From: Chionis minor
Taxonomy: Eukaryota; Chordata; Aves; Charadriiformes; Chionididae
Length of the DNA stretch: 64,000 bases
Assembly: GCA_013398295.1 (NCBI GenBank)
Contig: VZSF01006571.1
Location: 1-64,000, forward strand
Direction: 5' to 3'
Numbering within the stretch: the first letter of the stretch is position 1; every line of letters starts with the position of its first letter. A model generated the notes under the pieces. That model saw nothing but the letters and a program-made list of their open reading frames with translations, was not told the DNA's origin and did no database searches. Shown piece after piece: positions 14,684-29,600 of the stretch. The position numbers and the translations under genes are program-made.

Positions 14684-17600
14684 GTAAGTACATTTTCATT
14701 TTCTTTTTCACAAAGTCTCTGAGTGCAGTAGGTAGTCATGCTGGATGAGTCTGCAATGTGCAAAAAGAAACGCAGAGACCTAAATAAGTGTTGCTCTTAG
14801 AAAAATCAAGGACTCAAATTTGAAGGCCTGGAAAGATCACTAAGTAGTCATCACAGTAACAACCAGAGCTACCTTGAGTTATATCACAAGCAGGGCTGAA
14901 GAACCAGGTGAAGCTAGTAACGCGCTACTTTAAAGCACAAATATTGTATCACTTCTTTTTCTACAAAAATTTAAGTGTGTAAAAGGGAACAGAACAAATA
15001 TATCTAATAAAATTTTCTTTAAGGACAGGTCTTTAAAAGGAATACTTTTAGTGTCTTTAACTTTTACTAGTTAAGTATGCATGGAAGGACTTTAAGTTTA
15101 GTCTGAGTTTATAGGACAGCAATTCAGGTGAGGCAGGAGCTAAGTCTCAGTGACCAACGTGAAGGACCATATATGGCATCCATTATTCTAAAGTGGGTGT
15201 AGGCACCTCTACTGAAACATTGCAGCTCTGGCAGTGACTAACAAATGATGGCTCTGAGACATGCACAACAACACAAAGGAGGGAATAGTCTGTGCTTAGC
15301 ACACAGACTGGGGAATGGGAGTGAATGCAGCTGCATTCCTGACACTGTTTTGGAGCTACTGACTACCCTTGGCCATTTGGTTAGCTCCTCTCTATGTATG
15401 TCTCTGCAGTTGTGAAAGAACATAAAATATCAGTTTTCCTATCTTCTAGAGATGGTGATGTTTAACTTACCAAAATTTGCAGTGTATTAAAAATTCTGCA
15501 GCTGGTGCTTCCATAGTGCTAGATGTAAATCCGGCCAAATGGTGCAGCAATTCCCATTCTTTCCTCTCTCCTGCTAAATATTAATTCTTCCTTCTAGTAC
15601 CAGAGGATTTATGAATACTACTGCTTTATCAAATAGAAATGCAAAGGATTAGAAAATATATAGTAGTTTTCAAAAATAAAACTCTAGTCTTTTGGTTGGA
15701 AAGAAAAACAGGATTCATAGAAAGGAAATGTTCTTACACCAGTGAACTGTATGTTACACAGTAGTTTTCTTGCTCGGAACTTCAGTGTATATCTTGGCTG
15801 TCCTCTTATGGCAGTTTTCCATCTCTTCTCTCTCAGGAGGGAACGAATGACAGACAATCATGCTCTTCTTCAGAGAACAGCAAGGCTCACCATTTCACAG
15901 AGGCTTGTTTTAAAAAAGGGTTTAATCTCCCCCAATGTCACTGGAAGGGCGACATAAGAACAGATATTCCCTGACATGCCCATATGGCACTGTAACCGCA
16001 GCATGCTCTATGTTCCCTGAGAACCTCTCAGAGGAAACATGAGATTCCCTGCACTAAAATTTGTCACTCGTGTTTGCTCCCTACTGGATTCATAGGCACA
16101 GGACGCAATAAGGAAACTCTAATAACCGAGGGAATTGTAGTAGCATCATATGGGTGCTGAAACAGATGTTCACTGACAGTATAGCTGCAAGAATTGCTAT
16201 TACAGAACAAGCTCCTCTGTGCTATTACTGTGCACCTCACGGTGTGGCTTTACTGCAAAGTGATATGAAAAGCCATAAGATGATGTTTTACATTCACTTT
16301 ATATATACATGAATGACCACAGATGGTAAAGTATAGCCTTGAATCTGACCTGGAGTTGGGCAAATGTTTATAATGCTATTAAGAAAACATCTACACCAAA
16401 TAAAGTCATCTGACAATACGCTATTCAAGTAGTTCAGTGTAGTATTTACTTTGTTACAACCCATTGATTATGATTACTTCTTAAACCTGAAGATTAAATT
16501 TGTCACCTGCTGACTTACTTATATTTTCATTTATCAGACAATATTAGTTTTCTGTCTTTCTTATAGAGATCAGAATTACCAGGTGGTTTACATTTGCATT
16601 TCTGCAGGCAATCAGCTTGCAGCTTCTTTAATGATATTGGCACAACTCTGGAAATGTCAAAGGAGCATTACATATGTAGTGGCAAGAGCGATCAAAAGGA
16701 GCACAAGGACTCAGAACTGTTTGTAGATATGGCTTATGGGAATAATGTCCACGGCTTCTTTTCTATTATTTTAAGGCAAGAAATGTTTGGGTAAAAAATA
16801 AACCTGAGAAAACTTGCTTGAATTCTTCTTCCCTTTCCAAAGTTTATATCTGAACCATAACTTGTACAGCAGGTTTGGGACAGGTATAAGTACCTTTCAC
16901 CTCATGACACATACAGAAAAAAATCTGCATGTTTTACAAACTGTGGATCTTTTTCATTCTGTCCTTACTTCCCGCATTATTAACAGTGACATGGGAGCAT
17001 TTTTGTCTCTTTTTTTCATCTTTGTCCACCTGTTTTCATAAAGCCACAAGTGATACCATAAAGCATGCCACATGAATTCAGTCAGCTGTGGTCAGGATGT
17101 CCTCTGACTGCTGATCCTGTGGCCACACTGAACCCAATGAAGGACCTGTGGGTGATTCCTCATACATCAGCAAGAGTTGCTGTAAGAGATGCAGCACCAG
17201 GTAGTGTTGACACCTTGACATGCCAAGTCAGCAGAATGGACCCTAAAACACCGAACATGCTCTGAACAGGCACAGATGGCATACTTTCATTCACCTTTGT
17301 TCTTATTTACACAAGCTGAAGGGAAGGAATTATAGTGTGATCTCATCAGCTTGAACATGGTAGTCCAGAGACCAGACTATCTCTTCTTTGCATAGCTTAA
17401 CCACGTGCCTTCATGCAAGATATGCAGTGCACATCCTTAAGTGGGAAAATCTCCAACACAGACTTTGTTCTTTTTAATCACTCTGAGATCCTCAGATGTT
17501 TTACTTGCAAAAGTTTTACACATGACCCTTACTGTGGAATTTTTAGCCACGGCTTCCTTTCAGCTCCTCGTTTCTTTTCCCTTAAAGGACTGACTGAAGA

Positions 17601-20600
17601 TAGGTAATAGTCCCTCCAACCTTCATGTTTTCCTATTGCCTGCTTCAAGCCCTTAGGTGGGCTTAACAGTAATTTTCAGCTGTATAACAAGAAGTGAGAC
17701 AGGTGAAACAGTTAAAATAATACAGCCACTGCTTCAGCCCAGTACTTAGTAGCTCTGGTAACCATTAATTAAATATATAAATTCAGTTTAATTAAACAGA
17801 AGAGATTAATAGGTTTCTCTTGGAAACAAGCTGGCTAAAAGCACTGAGAAAATAAAGTTGCTAGACAAGCTGATTAAGTTTTTAGTGGAGATTATCAAAC
17901 TTGGCTTTCCTAGTACTTGTCACCTGGTTTTATACCATTTAAAAATGTGTTTTATTTTAGTTTTGTTTGTAAACTGGTTACAGCCTAGTGTATAGGAAAC
18001 ACAAAGATTCAGTGCCCATCTCAGCTAGGTTTGCAGAGATGCAACTTGCCTTTGTCCTATTCCATTTCCACTATCAGTCTACTTTATTGCTACACACAGA
18101 GGAGCAATAGAAAGTAACAATCCATGCTCGAAGAAATTAAAGAGAAGTATATTTTTGAAGGGAGAAAATAGTTGCTAGGTCACGAAAATTACCCTATGTT
18201 CTGCTCTCTGTGGAATATTAACCTTGAAGTATGACATAGTTAAAGGTGACTGAGCAGCAAGTTGGTTAATGTTTATGAGCCAATCCATCAGCAGTGTGAC
18301 TCTCATCTAAAATAACTTTGTCTTCCTAGTAGAAATTACTAAAAATCTCTAATGTCTGTCATCTCACTTTTTAAATTTCCATTTTTAAGTCAAAATTATT
18401 TCTTTGGGGTTTTTTTACTGAGTGATCACTTGAAGTTGTTACAAACTGAACACCAGTCTTTGGAGTTTCAAACAGTATAGCAATTTATACAGTCCATGAA
18501 TATTAAAACCCCACCTGTCATCTCATCCATTCTAAGTCAACCTTCTCTACAACCTTCAGTTGTAGCCAATGAAGCTACAACTGCAATACAACTATTTATT
18601 GCAATATTCTGCTGATTACAGAGGACTAGTGAAATCTGTACTGCAGAGCAAAAATCCTAAACTACTCTTCTATAATAGTGAAGGAAGAGAAACAAATATG
18701 CACATTTCTGTGTGGTTCAGAGTGCTTTTCAATCCATGAAGGATGCTACATTTCTCCAATAGCCTTTCAGATACCCTTTATAGTCTCTGAAGTAATTGGA
18801 GTTTATCTGATTCAAGGAAATTATTTTTCCTGGTAACCTTATTTCAAGTATTTTGGTGGCCCTGCTTACTTGAATCAGAACTGTTTAATGTTACACTTTT
18901 CTGAAATAGGAGTCAAAGCAAGGTCTGGCAGTTAAACCCAGCTTCTGAGTAAGCTCGGCTGAAATTTTTAAGCAAGTAAAGGAAATGGCACATTGCAATC
19001 TATCTTAACTTTTTCTCTGTGTTGTGTTCTGCCTGTTATTACTATAAGCTGTACTAAAAAAGAGGAACAGCTGATTGTGACTCTTTGTTAAGGGTAATGT
19101 AAAAAGGACCTGTATAAACATGAATTTTAATATAAGCTATTGATTCATTCCATTGAACTCACATTCCTGTACAGTCTTACTTTAGACTTTACCAGCTTGT
19201 TCACAAAACTGATTGAAAAAAATCAAGTGTAATACACATTTATTGATTTGCACAAAGATCTGTGGGAATTGCTTGTGTGACTTCTTGAAAGCTGCTTAAT
19301 TTGGGAGTCATCCAGTCAGGAAACAAAGTAATGAAATTATATTTTAACACACTCAAATAGTATTTGTGAAGAATGAATTTTCTAAACAATAGTCATTGTG
19401 AGCTGTGAATCCATACAGCTCAATAAGTTCATACAGAACATCCAGCGAATAATGAAGTTGTAGCTGGTGTAAATCAGTGCAGACCTACTAGCTTCCATAG
19501 AACTAGTTAGACCCAGCACAGGAACTGTCTTCAAACTTTGAGAAAAGGAAAGAAAAAACATTTACCTGAAGATAATTTCTCTAATAATTTGCAGAAAATA
19601 TCCCCAGGTTGCTAAGCATAGCAAACTAAGCCTAAGGAAAACTCCACTGAATGCCTCAAATAAAGACATAGCTACCTTAAAAAAAGTACTAGAAGACTTC
19701 CATGGGCTAGCTGTGTTTTCCTGTAAAAATATTCATCAGATAGCACCTTTCTCCATCATATACCAGCTCTGTATGAATGCTCAACATGATGACATGGATT
19801 TCTCTACCAGGACCTTGGACAGCAGCAAATTTGTCTAATTAACTGTTAACCCATTGTCTCTAAGCCCTTCACGTCTGTGGTCTTCTCCCAAGGGTCTGTA
19901 GAAATCACCTGAGAAAATAAAATCAGCTGACAAAAAAATGTAGGTTTGCACACTGTTTTAAAAAAAGGAATCTTTCAGACCATTTCCCCAAAGAGCCACA
20001 ATGTGGCTTTATCCATGCTGGATATGTAGAAATGTAGAATGTAGAAATACCAGCTTCACAGGCCCAATCTGAGGAGTCATGGTTGAATGATTGGTAAATA
20101 TTTGATTATGAAATTCAAAAAAATTGATAAATGCACTTGGAACCATTAATCATTTGGTGACAAATACGTTTATCCTAATGCTTTGCCCAAGCTTATGTGC
20201 AACAACTGTCATTAGCATCATCTTCTGGAACTGGTCTTTTCAATTATAGCCTAGATTCAGACTCAAACAGCTGTACCTTAGGAGGTATTTATGCAGTCCT
20301 TGTTGAGTTTTTAAGTCCAGCCACTCACTCTCAGTCTGATGAGTCCTATGAACACCTTCACAAAGCCTTCCACAGCAGGTGGTGTGGCAGTAACATGTAA
20401 CCTCCATGCTTTCTCCCTACAGGAAGCCTCATGTGCCTACGTGCTGATCGTGACGGCTGTATACTGGGTCTCTGAAGCAGTACCTCTTGGTGCAGCAGCC
20501 TTGGTTCCTGCTTTCCTATACCCACTTTTTGGAGTCATGAAGTCCAGTGAGGTCAGACCAGTATGCACTTTTTTATCACTTAATCTTCTTACTCTCAGTT

Positions 20601-23600
20601 AATTGTTTAAAAAGACCTAATCTTAGCAGACTAGAAAGACTAAGAAGTGTGGGAGAAGAGGTGTACATCCTATAATGTGTAACCTGGGCCAACCAGCTCT
20701 TTCTTCTACTGATGACAGACATAGGAATGGCGCCCAAGAAGGGTGTCCCTCCTGTCAGCTACTGCATCACCAACAATTTCCAAAACCTGTTGCATTAAAG
20801 GATCCCATCTTCCCCTCCTCCAAAACCATGGAAACAGCAGTTATAGGATAAACTGTGAAGTTTCCTTCCAATTATATTTATTATAGATGATGTATAAGGC
20901 ATGAGGCCACATATTCTAAAAAGAGTTACTGTTTACTTTATACGACTAGATAATTTTGTTACCTAGGTGAATGTCTAGTCCTTTTTCCAAGCTGTAACCT
21001 TAAGTGCTGCCTTGCAGCCATGAGTTCTAAGGCAAAGGAGTAGCTGTACAAAAAAGTCTCTTTGGTTAGTTCTGAATTTGCTTACTTGAGTTTTTGGTGA
21101 ATGCTATTTTCTTTCATGATATGCCAAGAATTTATTTTATTTCTTCTACAACTTCTTTTTTCTTGGGTTTTTTTTTCCCCTCTCTTTTTTGGGGGTGAGG
21201 GTATCACACTTGATTTATAAGGACTAGAAATACAGATAAGAACAGAAACAGTTAGAAACTGTTGAATTTCTAACACAATCTGGCACCAGGAATGCCCATA
21301 AATGGATGGAGTCAAGCATGAACCAAGAGTTTTGTGACCTGCCTTATTCCTCCCAATGGCGTAACAACTGTGTAATATAATTAGGTACATTTCCATAGCA
21401 ATACAGTTAAATACTTTCATGATTTTTTTTTCCCCTAACATAAAGGTAAAGTTCTTACACACTTTCATTAGAAAATTTTGTAGCATATTGCAGAAGGAAA
21501 ATTTAAGGGCAGGCTGACAGATATTCAATGTAATATCAAATTAAATGACAGCAGGACTACTGCAGAGAATGTATTATTTGCTTTGGGAACAGAAATAAAC
21601 CCCTGTATTTTAATGTAAACAACTCTGATGATGCTGCAGTATTTCCAGTCTGCTGTTCTGTAGTGCCATAGAAACCCACGGCTCTTGCCTAGCAGTTTAA
21701 GCTACAAATAACTCACACAGGCTTAAGAACACAAGCCAGTGTGTCATATATGTGTACGTGTGTATTAATAAGAATATTAGTATTCATTTGTTTCTCTAAA
21801 ATGACTGTGAAAGGAACAAAGGAAAACAACAGATTCTTTGTGCTCCTGGCTTGATGGATTCCTTTCATTCAGTCCAAGATCTTTTTTTAACAAGGTAGCA
21901 GGAAAATAAAGAAAATTAATGAGAAAGAAACCAGTGTAAGAAAGCCAAAAAAGTGATATTTAAAAGTTCTGGCACACAACTTTGATGGCCGAGTCTACTT
22001 TGGTCACCACGGTGATTTGTTAAATAAATATAATTAAATACTTGCTTCATCTTTCCAAAAATAACATCAGTGTAATTCTTGCAGTTTTATGGAGGATTGT
22101 CAGTATAACTGAGGACAACGGGAAAAATACTGCTTCTACTGATTTTAATTGTATTAAAATGGTGGTGCTTACATTTGATTAGAGGACTAGATTTAAACTG
22201 AGGAAACTATGTTTTTGGAAATATATTCCAGCAACAGCTTGAGAAGGATTGCATGAGAATGAAATTAAAACTTTAGCTAGACTCCAAGTATCTGTTTATA
22301 ACTTTTATTTTCTCCCATTTTGTTTGCTTTCACACGAGAGAAGAAAGAATGTTTTGGTTTGCTTCATTTGTTATTTTTGCAGTCACTTCACAGAATATCT
22401 CATATCTTAGCAAGCCACACATTCAAGAATCTGCTTTGGAGGACCATGAGTGGTATCTGAACTTTTTCCTGAGCCAGTTGATGATTTCTGCTCATCCTCT
22501 TTAAATTAAAGTTCTCTTTTTTTGAAACTTTGCCCTATTTTCATGATACAATGGAGATGGATTTCCATTGTGAAAAGTTCTGGCACAGGGTTTGTGGATC
22601 ATCACAGCAATATCCCAACCTTTCTTTATTGCATGCAGAGAGCATGTCCCAAAGGACTTTTCTTGAAGCTGATATTTTGCCCAACAGCTGAACAAGACAT
22701 AAGAAATACAAACACGATAGACAACATCATCTCCAGAATGAAAAAGCAGATGAAGTGTATGAATTAGCTGCCTTCAGTGCAGAGGTTTGTCTGTGGCTGT
22801 TTCAGACTGGGCCTGGCTGAGTACCATTAACTGCTTACTGAGTATCATTAACTGTTACTGATTTTTTTAACTGTTTCCCCCTTGCCTTTAATGCAGGTGG
22901 CGGCTGAATATTTCAAGAACACAACTTTGCTCCTCATGGGTGTTATTTGTGTGGCAGCTTCTGTAGAAAAGTGGAATCTCCACAAGCGAATTGCCCTGCG
23001 TATGGTCATGATGGCTGGAGCAAAGCCAGGCATGTGAGTGAACCTTTGAATTTGGGGTAGTCTGAGGCTGAAAGCAGCAGCTTGAAAGAACAAATAACAT
23101 CTCCGACTTTCCCATCCAGGGGTGGAAGCTAGCTTGGTTTGGGGTTTTTTTACATACCCACCTTTCCTTTCAGAATTTGAAAGCTTACAAATTTTCTCAT
23201 CCTCTTTCTGCCATCTTCGGCTCCCTGGCTTGTCCCTTTGCTTTCTCTTTTTTACCGACACTGATTTTAGTCTCTTTGTTCCTTCTTTGCCTGTTGTTCA
23301 ACAAACACAAAAGGATGTTTAAATTAATCCTAATTGCTGTTTCTCACATCACATGCTGATCTCCGGGTGGGGCAGCAAACGGCTTCCAATGATACATTGT
23401 CTTAAGACAGTTCTCAGCACAAGGCAGCATTTTATCTCTGCACAGCATGGTATTTTGGCAACCACAAAAAGGTTCTTTGTAGTTATCAGTTGACTACTGA
23501 AAATGTTAGGCAAGGACGCCTTTAATATTTCTGAAAGTGCCTCAAGAACGTTTCCCTGTGTTGTACTCTAGGTTGCTTCTTTGCTTTATGTGTTGCACCA

Positions 23601-26600
23601 CGGTGCTCTCCATGTGGCTTTCCAACACATCCACCACAGCCATGGTGATGCCAATCGTGGAGGCAGTGCTCCAGGAGCTAGTGAATGCTGAGGAGGAGCA
23701 CGAGGTCATCGGTACTGCAGGCAGCACTATTATTGAAGAAAACGAGCCAATAGGTATTTGTCAATATTGGCCATTCTTTTCTCATTTGTTTATCAGTGAC
23801 CAGTCTCGTTGTCATTATTCAAATTCTATTGATGTCAGAGCTATCTGACTTGCACTGCCAAAGATGCTGGTCTGTAGTCTTTCTTTTTGTACTCTTATAT
23901 TTCTTTCAGAAAATGAAAGGAAGTTTCAAGATGTGATGGGACAACTGGAGTTGTGAAACTATTCATGTTTAATTAGGGCATGTGCTGGAGTTTGTGTGTC
24001 ATAAACTCTTAGGTCATAGTATTTCACAGGGTTGGAAAGAAACGTCTAAGAAGAAAGTAGAAGAGGCCCAAAAGTGTGCTCTGTGACAATCCCATGCTTG
24101 CCCATTCTACCCTTGCCCTTCCAGAGCAGGTGCCAAAAAAAAATATTTGCAAAAGCTCTAAGGTTCACTTTGTTCATTCCTTTCCAGAAAGAAAGGATTT
24201 GGGAAGAAAAGAATCTCTCTTTTCTTTCAATTTACAGATTCCCGGCTGAAAATTATATGATCTAACCTTGCCTATTATACATAGGTATGACAGCCTTTTA
24301 ATTGCCAGAGGCACGTGATTGGGACAATATGTCACAATAAAATGCTGCACAAGGGTCACAGAGTACCTGAGAGGATTCAGACAAGTTTTGCTTGTAGTAG
24401 CTTCTCCACATTCAGTGGTGTGGCCCAGGGACTCAGCTCAGTTCTTACCCCAAGGGTTGCTTTCTCTTCCCTCATTGCAGGTCTCAGCGAAAAGCATGGC
24501 CAGCCTTCACTGGAGCTTATCTTCATCAATGAGGAGTAAGAATGAACCCTGTACATCACGACTGGAGATTTGAGCCCTACACAGGCTGCAATGAAATGAA
24601 CCTAGGAGTAGGGCCAGGAAGGGCAAGCTGAAGCTTAAAAGTGAATGTTTTAGATGTGACTGACAAGGAAAGCTTATATGAGAAATGGGATTAATGTCAT
24701 GGTCTGTATCTCACTAAAGCTTCTCAAGATTCACATATTTTTTAAGACTGTGGCCATTTTACAGAGAAGGAAAATTTTTCTCAGGGATTGAAAGATCATC
24801 TTTTGAAGTATATGTTTGTACTGTATAAGAAAGTGCTGTCCACAGATTTTTATTTCTGTTCCCCTGGAGGAATGGTGATGGAGAGGATCCAAGCGCAGTA
24901 TGGAGTGCCCACAGAACGTTTCTGGAGGGAAAACACTTGCATAGGATTCCTAAAGAAATCATGAACTGTCAAGAGCATTCAAGAGAGAAAGGAGAGCTGG
25001 CAGGGAGGGGAGAATATCAACAAAACACACTCCTCCTCCCTCCCAAAAAACTGTAAAATATTTCTTTTAATATAGACAAAGTTCTTCAGAAGTTTGAAAG
25101 AGTAACAGTTTCAACCAGCTTCTATTTGTGGTAAAATCTAGTAAGGTGAAATGGGCAAATCAAGGACAGGACAAATTTCTTTTGTCACGATATCAAATTA
25201 ACCAGCATTTCAAGATACTCAGGAGAATATACAAAGTCGTTGTCCTAAAACTATGTTATAGGCTAATCCTGAGGAGCATTTTCTTACAAGGTGTGAGAAT
25301 AAATTGCATAATCCCTTCTTGAGCTCCTTCTGTTTTGTTCACAATTGTTCAAAACCAAAGAGAAACAAGTTCTTGTTACTTCTGTAAAAATTTACTTTAA
25401 AACAAACATTATCATTCAAACAGCATATGTTGATGACCTCAAGTTAATTTGCTAAAACAAAATAGTTTTCTCATGAGTCTGGAGACTAATGGGTTCTCCA
25501 ATATTTCCTCTGTTGTTATGTCTTTTTATCCCAGCCATATTTTCTGTGCAGTATAGAATCAAATTTTCAGTCCGGCATTGCACCATTAATCCCTTGAAGT
25601 GCTATTGAAGTGTATGTGTGGGATAGTTTATAAAAGAACTATTATTAAAATAGTAGTGCTTGAAATTTGATGGGAAAAGAAAAGTAGCACATATTCTGGA
25701 ATCAAATCTGTTTTCAATATCAAAGTAAAATTTCAGTGGATTGTTTGCATGGTCCACATGCCACACAGGACAGATTTTAGTGAAGGCTTTTATGTGGTAC
25801 AGGTAGATGCTTAGAAACAGCATTGAAAAGGCTGGCAGAGGAAGAACTTGAGTAGAACAAGACAGCTGTAGCGCTGGATTGCACAGTGATTCACTCCAGT
25901 ATGAATGGAGTCCATTCCTAGAATGGGGTACGTATTACCAAGAATACATATTTTTTCTTTCATAGAGGTGGAACCGCATTGCTATACAACTAGGGATAGA
26001 GCTGTGGAACATAATGACAACTGTCATGTATTTGATCATAATACCACATCATAGGTACTAATAAATGGTATTCTTCACCATTTCAGTAGGCACTAGTTCT
26101 CCCGCAGATGTTGCCCCTCCTACCCATGATGTGTGCCTTTTGAGGGAGCTGGGAGAAGATTCATTCTTAAAGTATATTTTCCTTTCTTTGTTTTTAGTGC
26201 TACTACTTCCGACTTCAGCTCCTTGATGCACTCAAAGGTATTGTCATAGGTAGTATCTTCTGAGCTACACTGTCTGCTAATGCAGGAACCATCAGAACAG
26301 AGTCCACACAACTCTGCAAGAAACTGCTGTTTCCTTTATTTCAAACGAGTAGTGGTTGTTGGCAGAAAGTATGTATTGCAGAATGTCCTGATTTGTATTT
26401 AACCTGTCACCCCAAATCAAGTTGGGGAACATTAGCTCTGTAGTGTTTTTTGTACTTATTGCTGGAGATCCTGAGATCAAGTCAGCAAACTAACAATTCA
26501 ATATAGTTTCTGGCAAATTCAGATATGATCTTTTAGTGTCCAGGTATTGCCAGCTTCTGCAGCTGAAAGACCTCAGTTATTAGAACAACCTACACATATC

Positions 26601-29600
26601 ACAGTCATAGCCTCTATCAAGGGATCTGTTAGATTCTCCTACATGACAGAGAGAGAATACCTAAACTTATTATAATCTGACCATTAAGATCAGCTTAAAA
26701 TAAAATCACTATTTGGTTTATCTTAAACCTTTTTTTTTCCAGTGTAAAGTTTACAGCTGAAATTTTAGTGGTGGTGTTTTGGTTTGTTTTTTTTTTTTCC
26801 AACAGTCCACTAGCAATGATCTTTACAAAGCATCATCAATTGTAATCTAAGTGCTTCTAAAAACAGAAGAAAGGCTAATCCAAAGTCATTTGCCTCCCTA
26901 CAGAGTATGAATGCTGTGCACATGATAGCCAACCCTATTGGAACGATGAATTCTCAGAGCAATGGGCAGCACCTACCTCAGGTAAGGAGATGTTAGACCC
27001 AGGGTGTGAGGGAAAAGAGAGACATGAACACCACTCACTCCCTACTGTCTCATACTTGTTCCTTGTAACTTGTGTTACATAGAATTGTTCTCCATCGTCG
27101 TACAGCAGTCATGGGTTGGCCCTTTGCTAGTTCTTACTCCCATTTAGATGACCCCAGCACAGGTAGTTTTAGAAGACCATCTGCCAATGGCTAGTACAAT
27201 TCATTTAGCTTCAAATTCAGTAACGTGATCACAAGTTTCCCTTCTTATTTGGCTGTTCTACCTACTTTATTTTTGCAAAGCCTCCTTGGAAAATGTCCCA
27301 ATTCAAAAATAACAATTCCTGACACAAAATATCCTACTTAGAACTAAACCAGCAGCAAGCAAACATGGGCCTTTTAACTGTTCAGCCATTTGAATAGGTA
27401 GTCTTAGTATCCACCTCCTTTTTGCCCTGCCAAATATCCACCCACAAAATCCTCCATTAAATCAGTCCATTCCAGTATTTCTGCTTCTCTTAAATGGATC
27501 CAAGAGGTGATTGCTGTTTGGACTACAATTACGTCAGCTGATGTCCAGGAAAGATTAGGCTAAAATCAACACACAAATTTGTATTCACAGTTCAAAAGAA
27601 TCTGAGTGTATGTTTCCAAAAAAGGCTAATGCGCTGCTCCTGATACTTAATTTCCTCTAATACCCATTTCCCATATAAGTTCAGTGGTTATTTTGTAACA
27701 AATACACTCACTTCACTTTTAACCTACAGGAATTTTAGCCAGGCTACCCTTACGGTGATGATGAACATATAGCATCACTGATTTTACTACATAAACCCAA
27801 ATCCAAATTAATAAACTTAACAAATCTATCTGAACCACTTGCTGCCTTTTTCCTGATGCCAAATTACAGCCTTGAGTTGCATATGAAGCGCCTTGAAGTA
27901 CTGTGTCTTTTTTTTTTTTTCCACTGCAAGAGCTTGATTTACCAACACGGAGACTCTCCAGTCTCTGCTAAGAAAGCTTCTTTTGGAGCAGTATTTTCCT
28001 GCAGCTTTTTCTTCCATATTCCCATTGCCCAGCCTTTTTCATGCTGTTTCTGAGACCCCTAGCACTCCATTCCAAATCAGAGGCCCTAAATCAGTATAAG
28101 TGCAAAAAGTCTACCAAGCATTTGTCTAGCAGCTGCTCGTAAGTCTCAAGGATTATGGATTCCTACCGCTGCAGCGCTGGCATCCCGCCCCTGCAGACCA
28201 CAAAGGCTTTCAGTATCCTGCAGAGATTCCAGTCAGAACTGGAGCTGGCCCAAACCATAGCCAGAAGTCTGATTACTGTTTGTCCTACATTTCTGCCACA
28301 GACCAGGCAATTCCAGACCCCTGGACAGGTTTCAAGTTCTGATCCCAGTTAATCCCTGTGAAAAAACACCTGCCCCCTCTTACGTAAACCTGTTGTTTCT
28401 CTGGGACCAGTATCTTCATGGCATTAGAGCAAGCTGGGCTGCTGTTCTGATCACCTGCTTTCTTTGGTGAATGTATCCCCTCACAGGCTCAGATACTGGT
28501 CCTGCCTCCTAAGCCCTCAGAACGGGGCCTAAGCACTAAGTATCAGTATCAGACCAGACACGACCACATGGTCTGTAAATGCCTCTCGCTGAGTATCTCC
28601 TACGCGGCAACCATTGGAGGACTGACAACCATCATAGGGACCTCCACTAGCCTCATATTCTTAGAGCACTTCAACAAGTAAGTGATAGTGTGGTTGTGTG
28701 AGAGTGGCTGAGTCATTACCATCTCTGTGGCTTTCCCCATTGGTTATTTAGTACCTCAAGGAACCCTTGTAAGACAGTATCTCTGAAGGCAATTTGATTC
28801 CTCCTTTACTCTAATGTTATTACAATGGTTAATGGTTGAAAGGGGGAGCTTAAGTTAATACACATCCATGCCTTTCTCCCACGCAAAATAGAAATTCCTC
28901 AGCATGTGGTAACATTTAAGTTTCTTCAGCAAATTCTTTTCATTTTACAAACTGATTATTATGATGGTAGCAGGTGCCCTGGAAAAGTAAACGCTAAAGC
29001 CATGAAGATATAGCAAAGAAGAGAAAGAAACTCACAAAAGAAGAAATGTCATAAAATCAGGTTCAAGTTGTTCTATGAGTTCTTAGAAATTGAGTTCCTA
29101 TGGTGAACCTCGATGCATCACTAGTGGTACTTGGTTTGCTCAACATGTAGTGCAAAAATAAACAGCCTTAGAAATGTAGCCTTACAACTTTGCTTCAGAG
29201 AAGACGGGAAGCAGCTCTCTGATCAGTTAAATATTTCATTTATCATATATGCCCATGGCTCTCAAAGACATGAATTTTGCCACTGACATGGTACTTCTCA
29301 TGCACAGATATGCATCCAAACTGAAACCTGATTCTGATCATCTACTGCTGCCACTGCTGCCATGGTATCCTTCATTTCTCTCTCTGAAATGGTGGTAGAA
29401 AAGAAAACTAATTTGGGAACCTATTCTTAACCCAAGGATTTGTTTTTTGCAGAATTTCCAAAGATCTTGCTGTTATGACAGTTCCATCAAATGCACATAT
29501 CAGACATCTTTGTCAGAGCCCAGCAGACTACAGTCATTATTTGTGTGGTCCACAACAGAAAATACAAAGAGATTCTGGGCAAAATCATTCTTAAGCATGC

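Noticed and set aside
21082..21528. 148-codon open frame on the - strand in SLC13A4 intron 2
   Set aside because: Low-complexity lysine/isoleucine composition from AT-rich DNA, no recognisable domain and intronic position.
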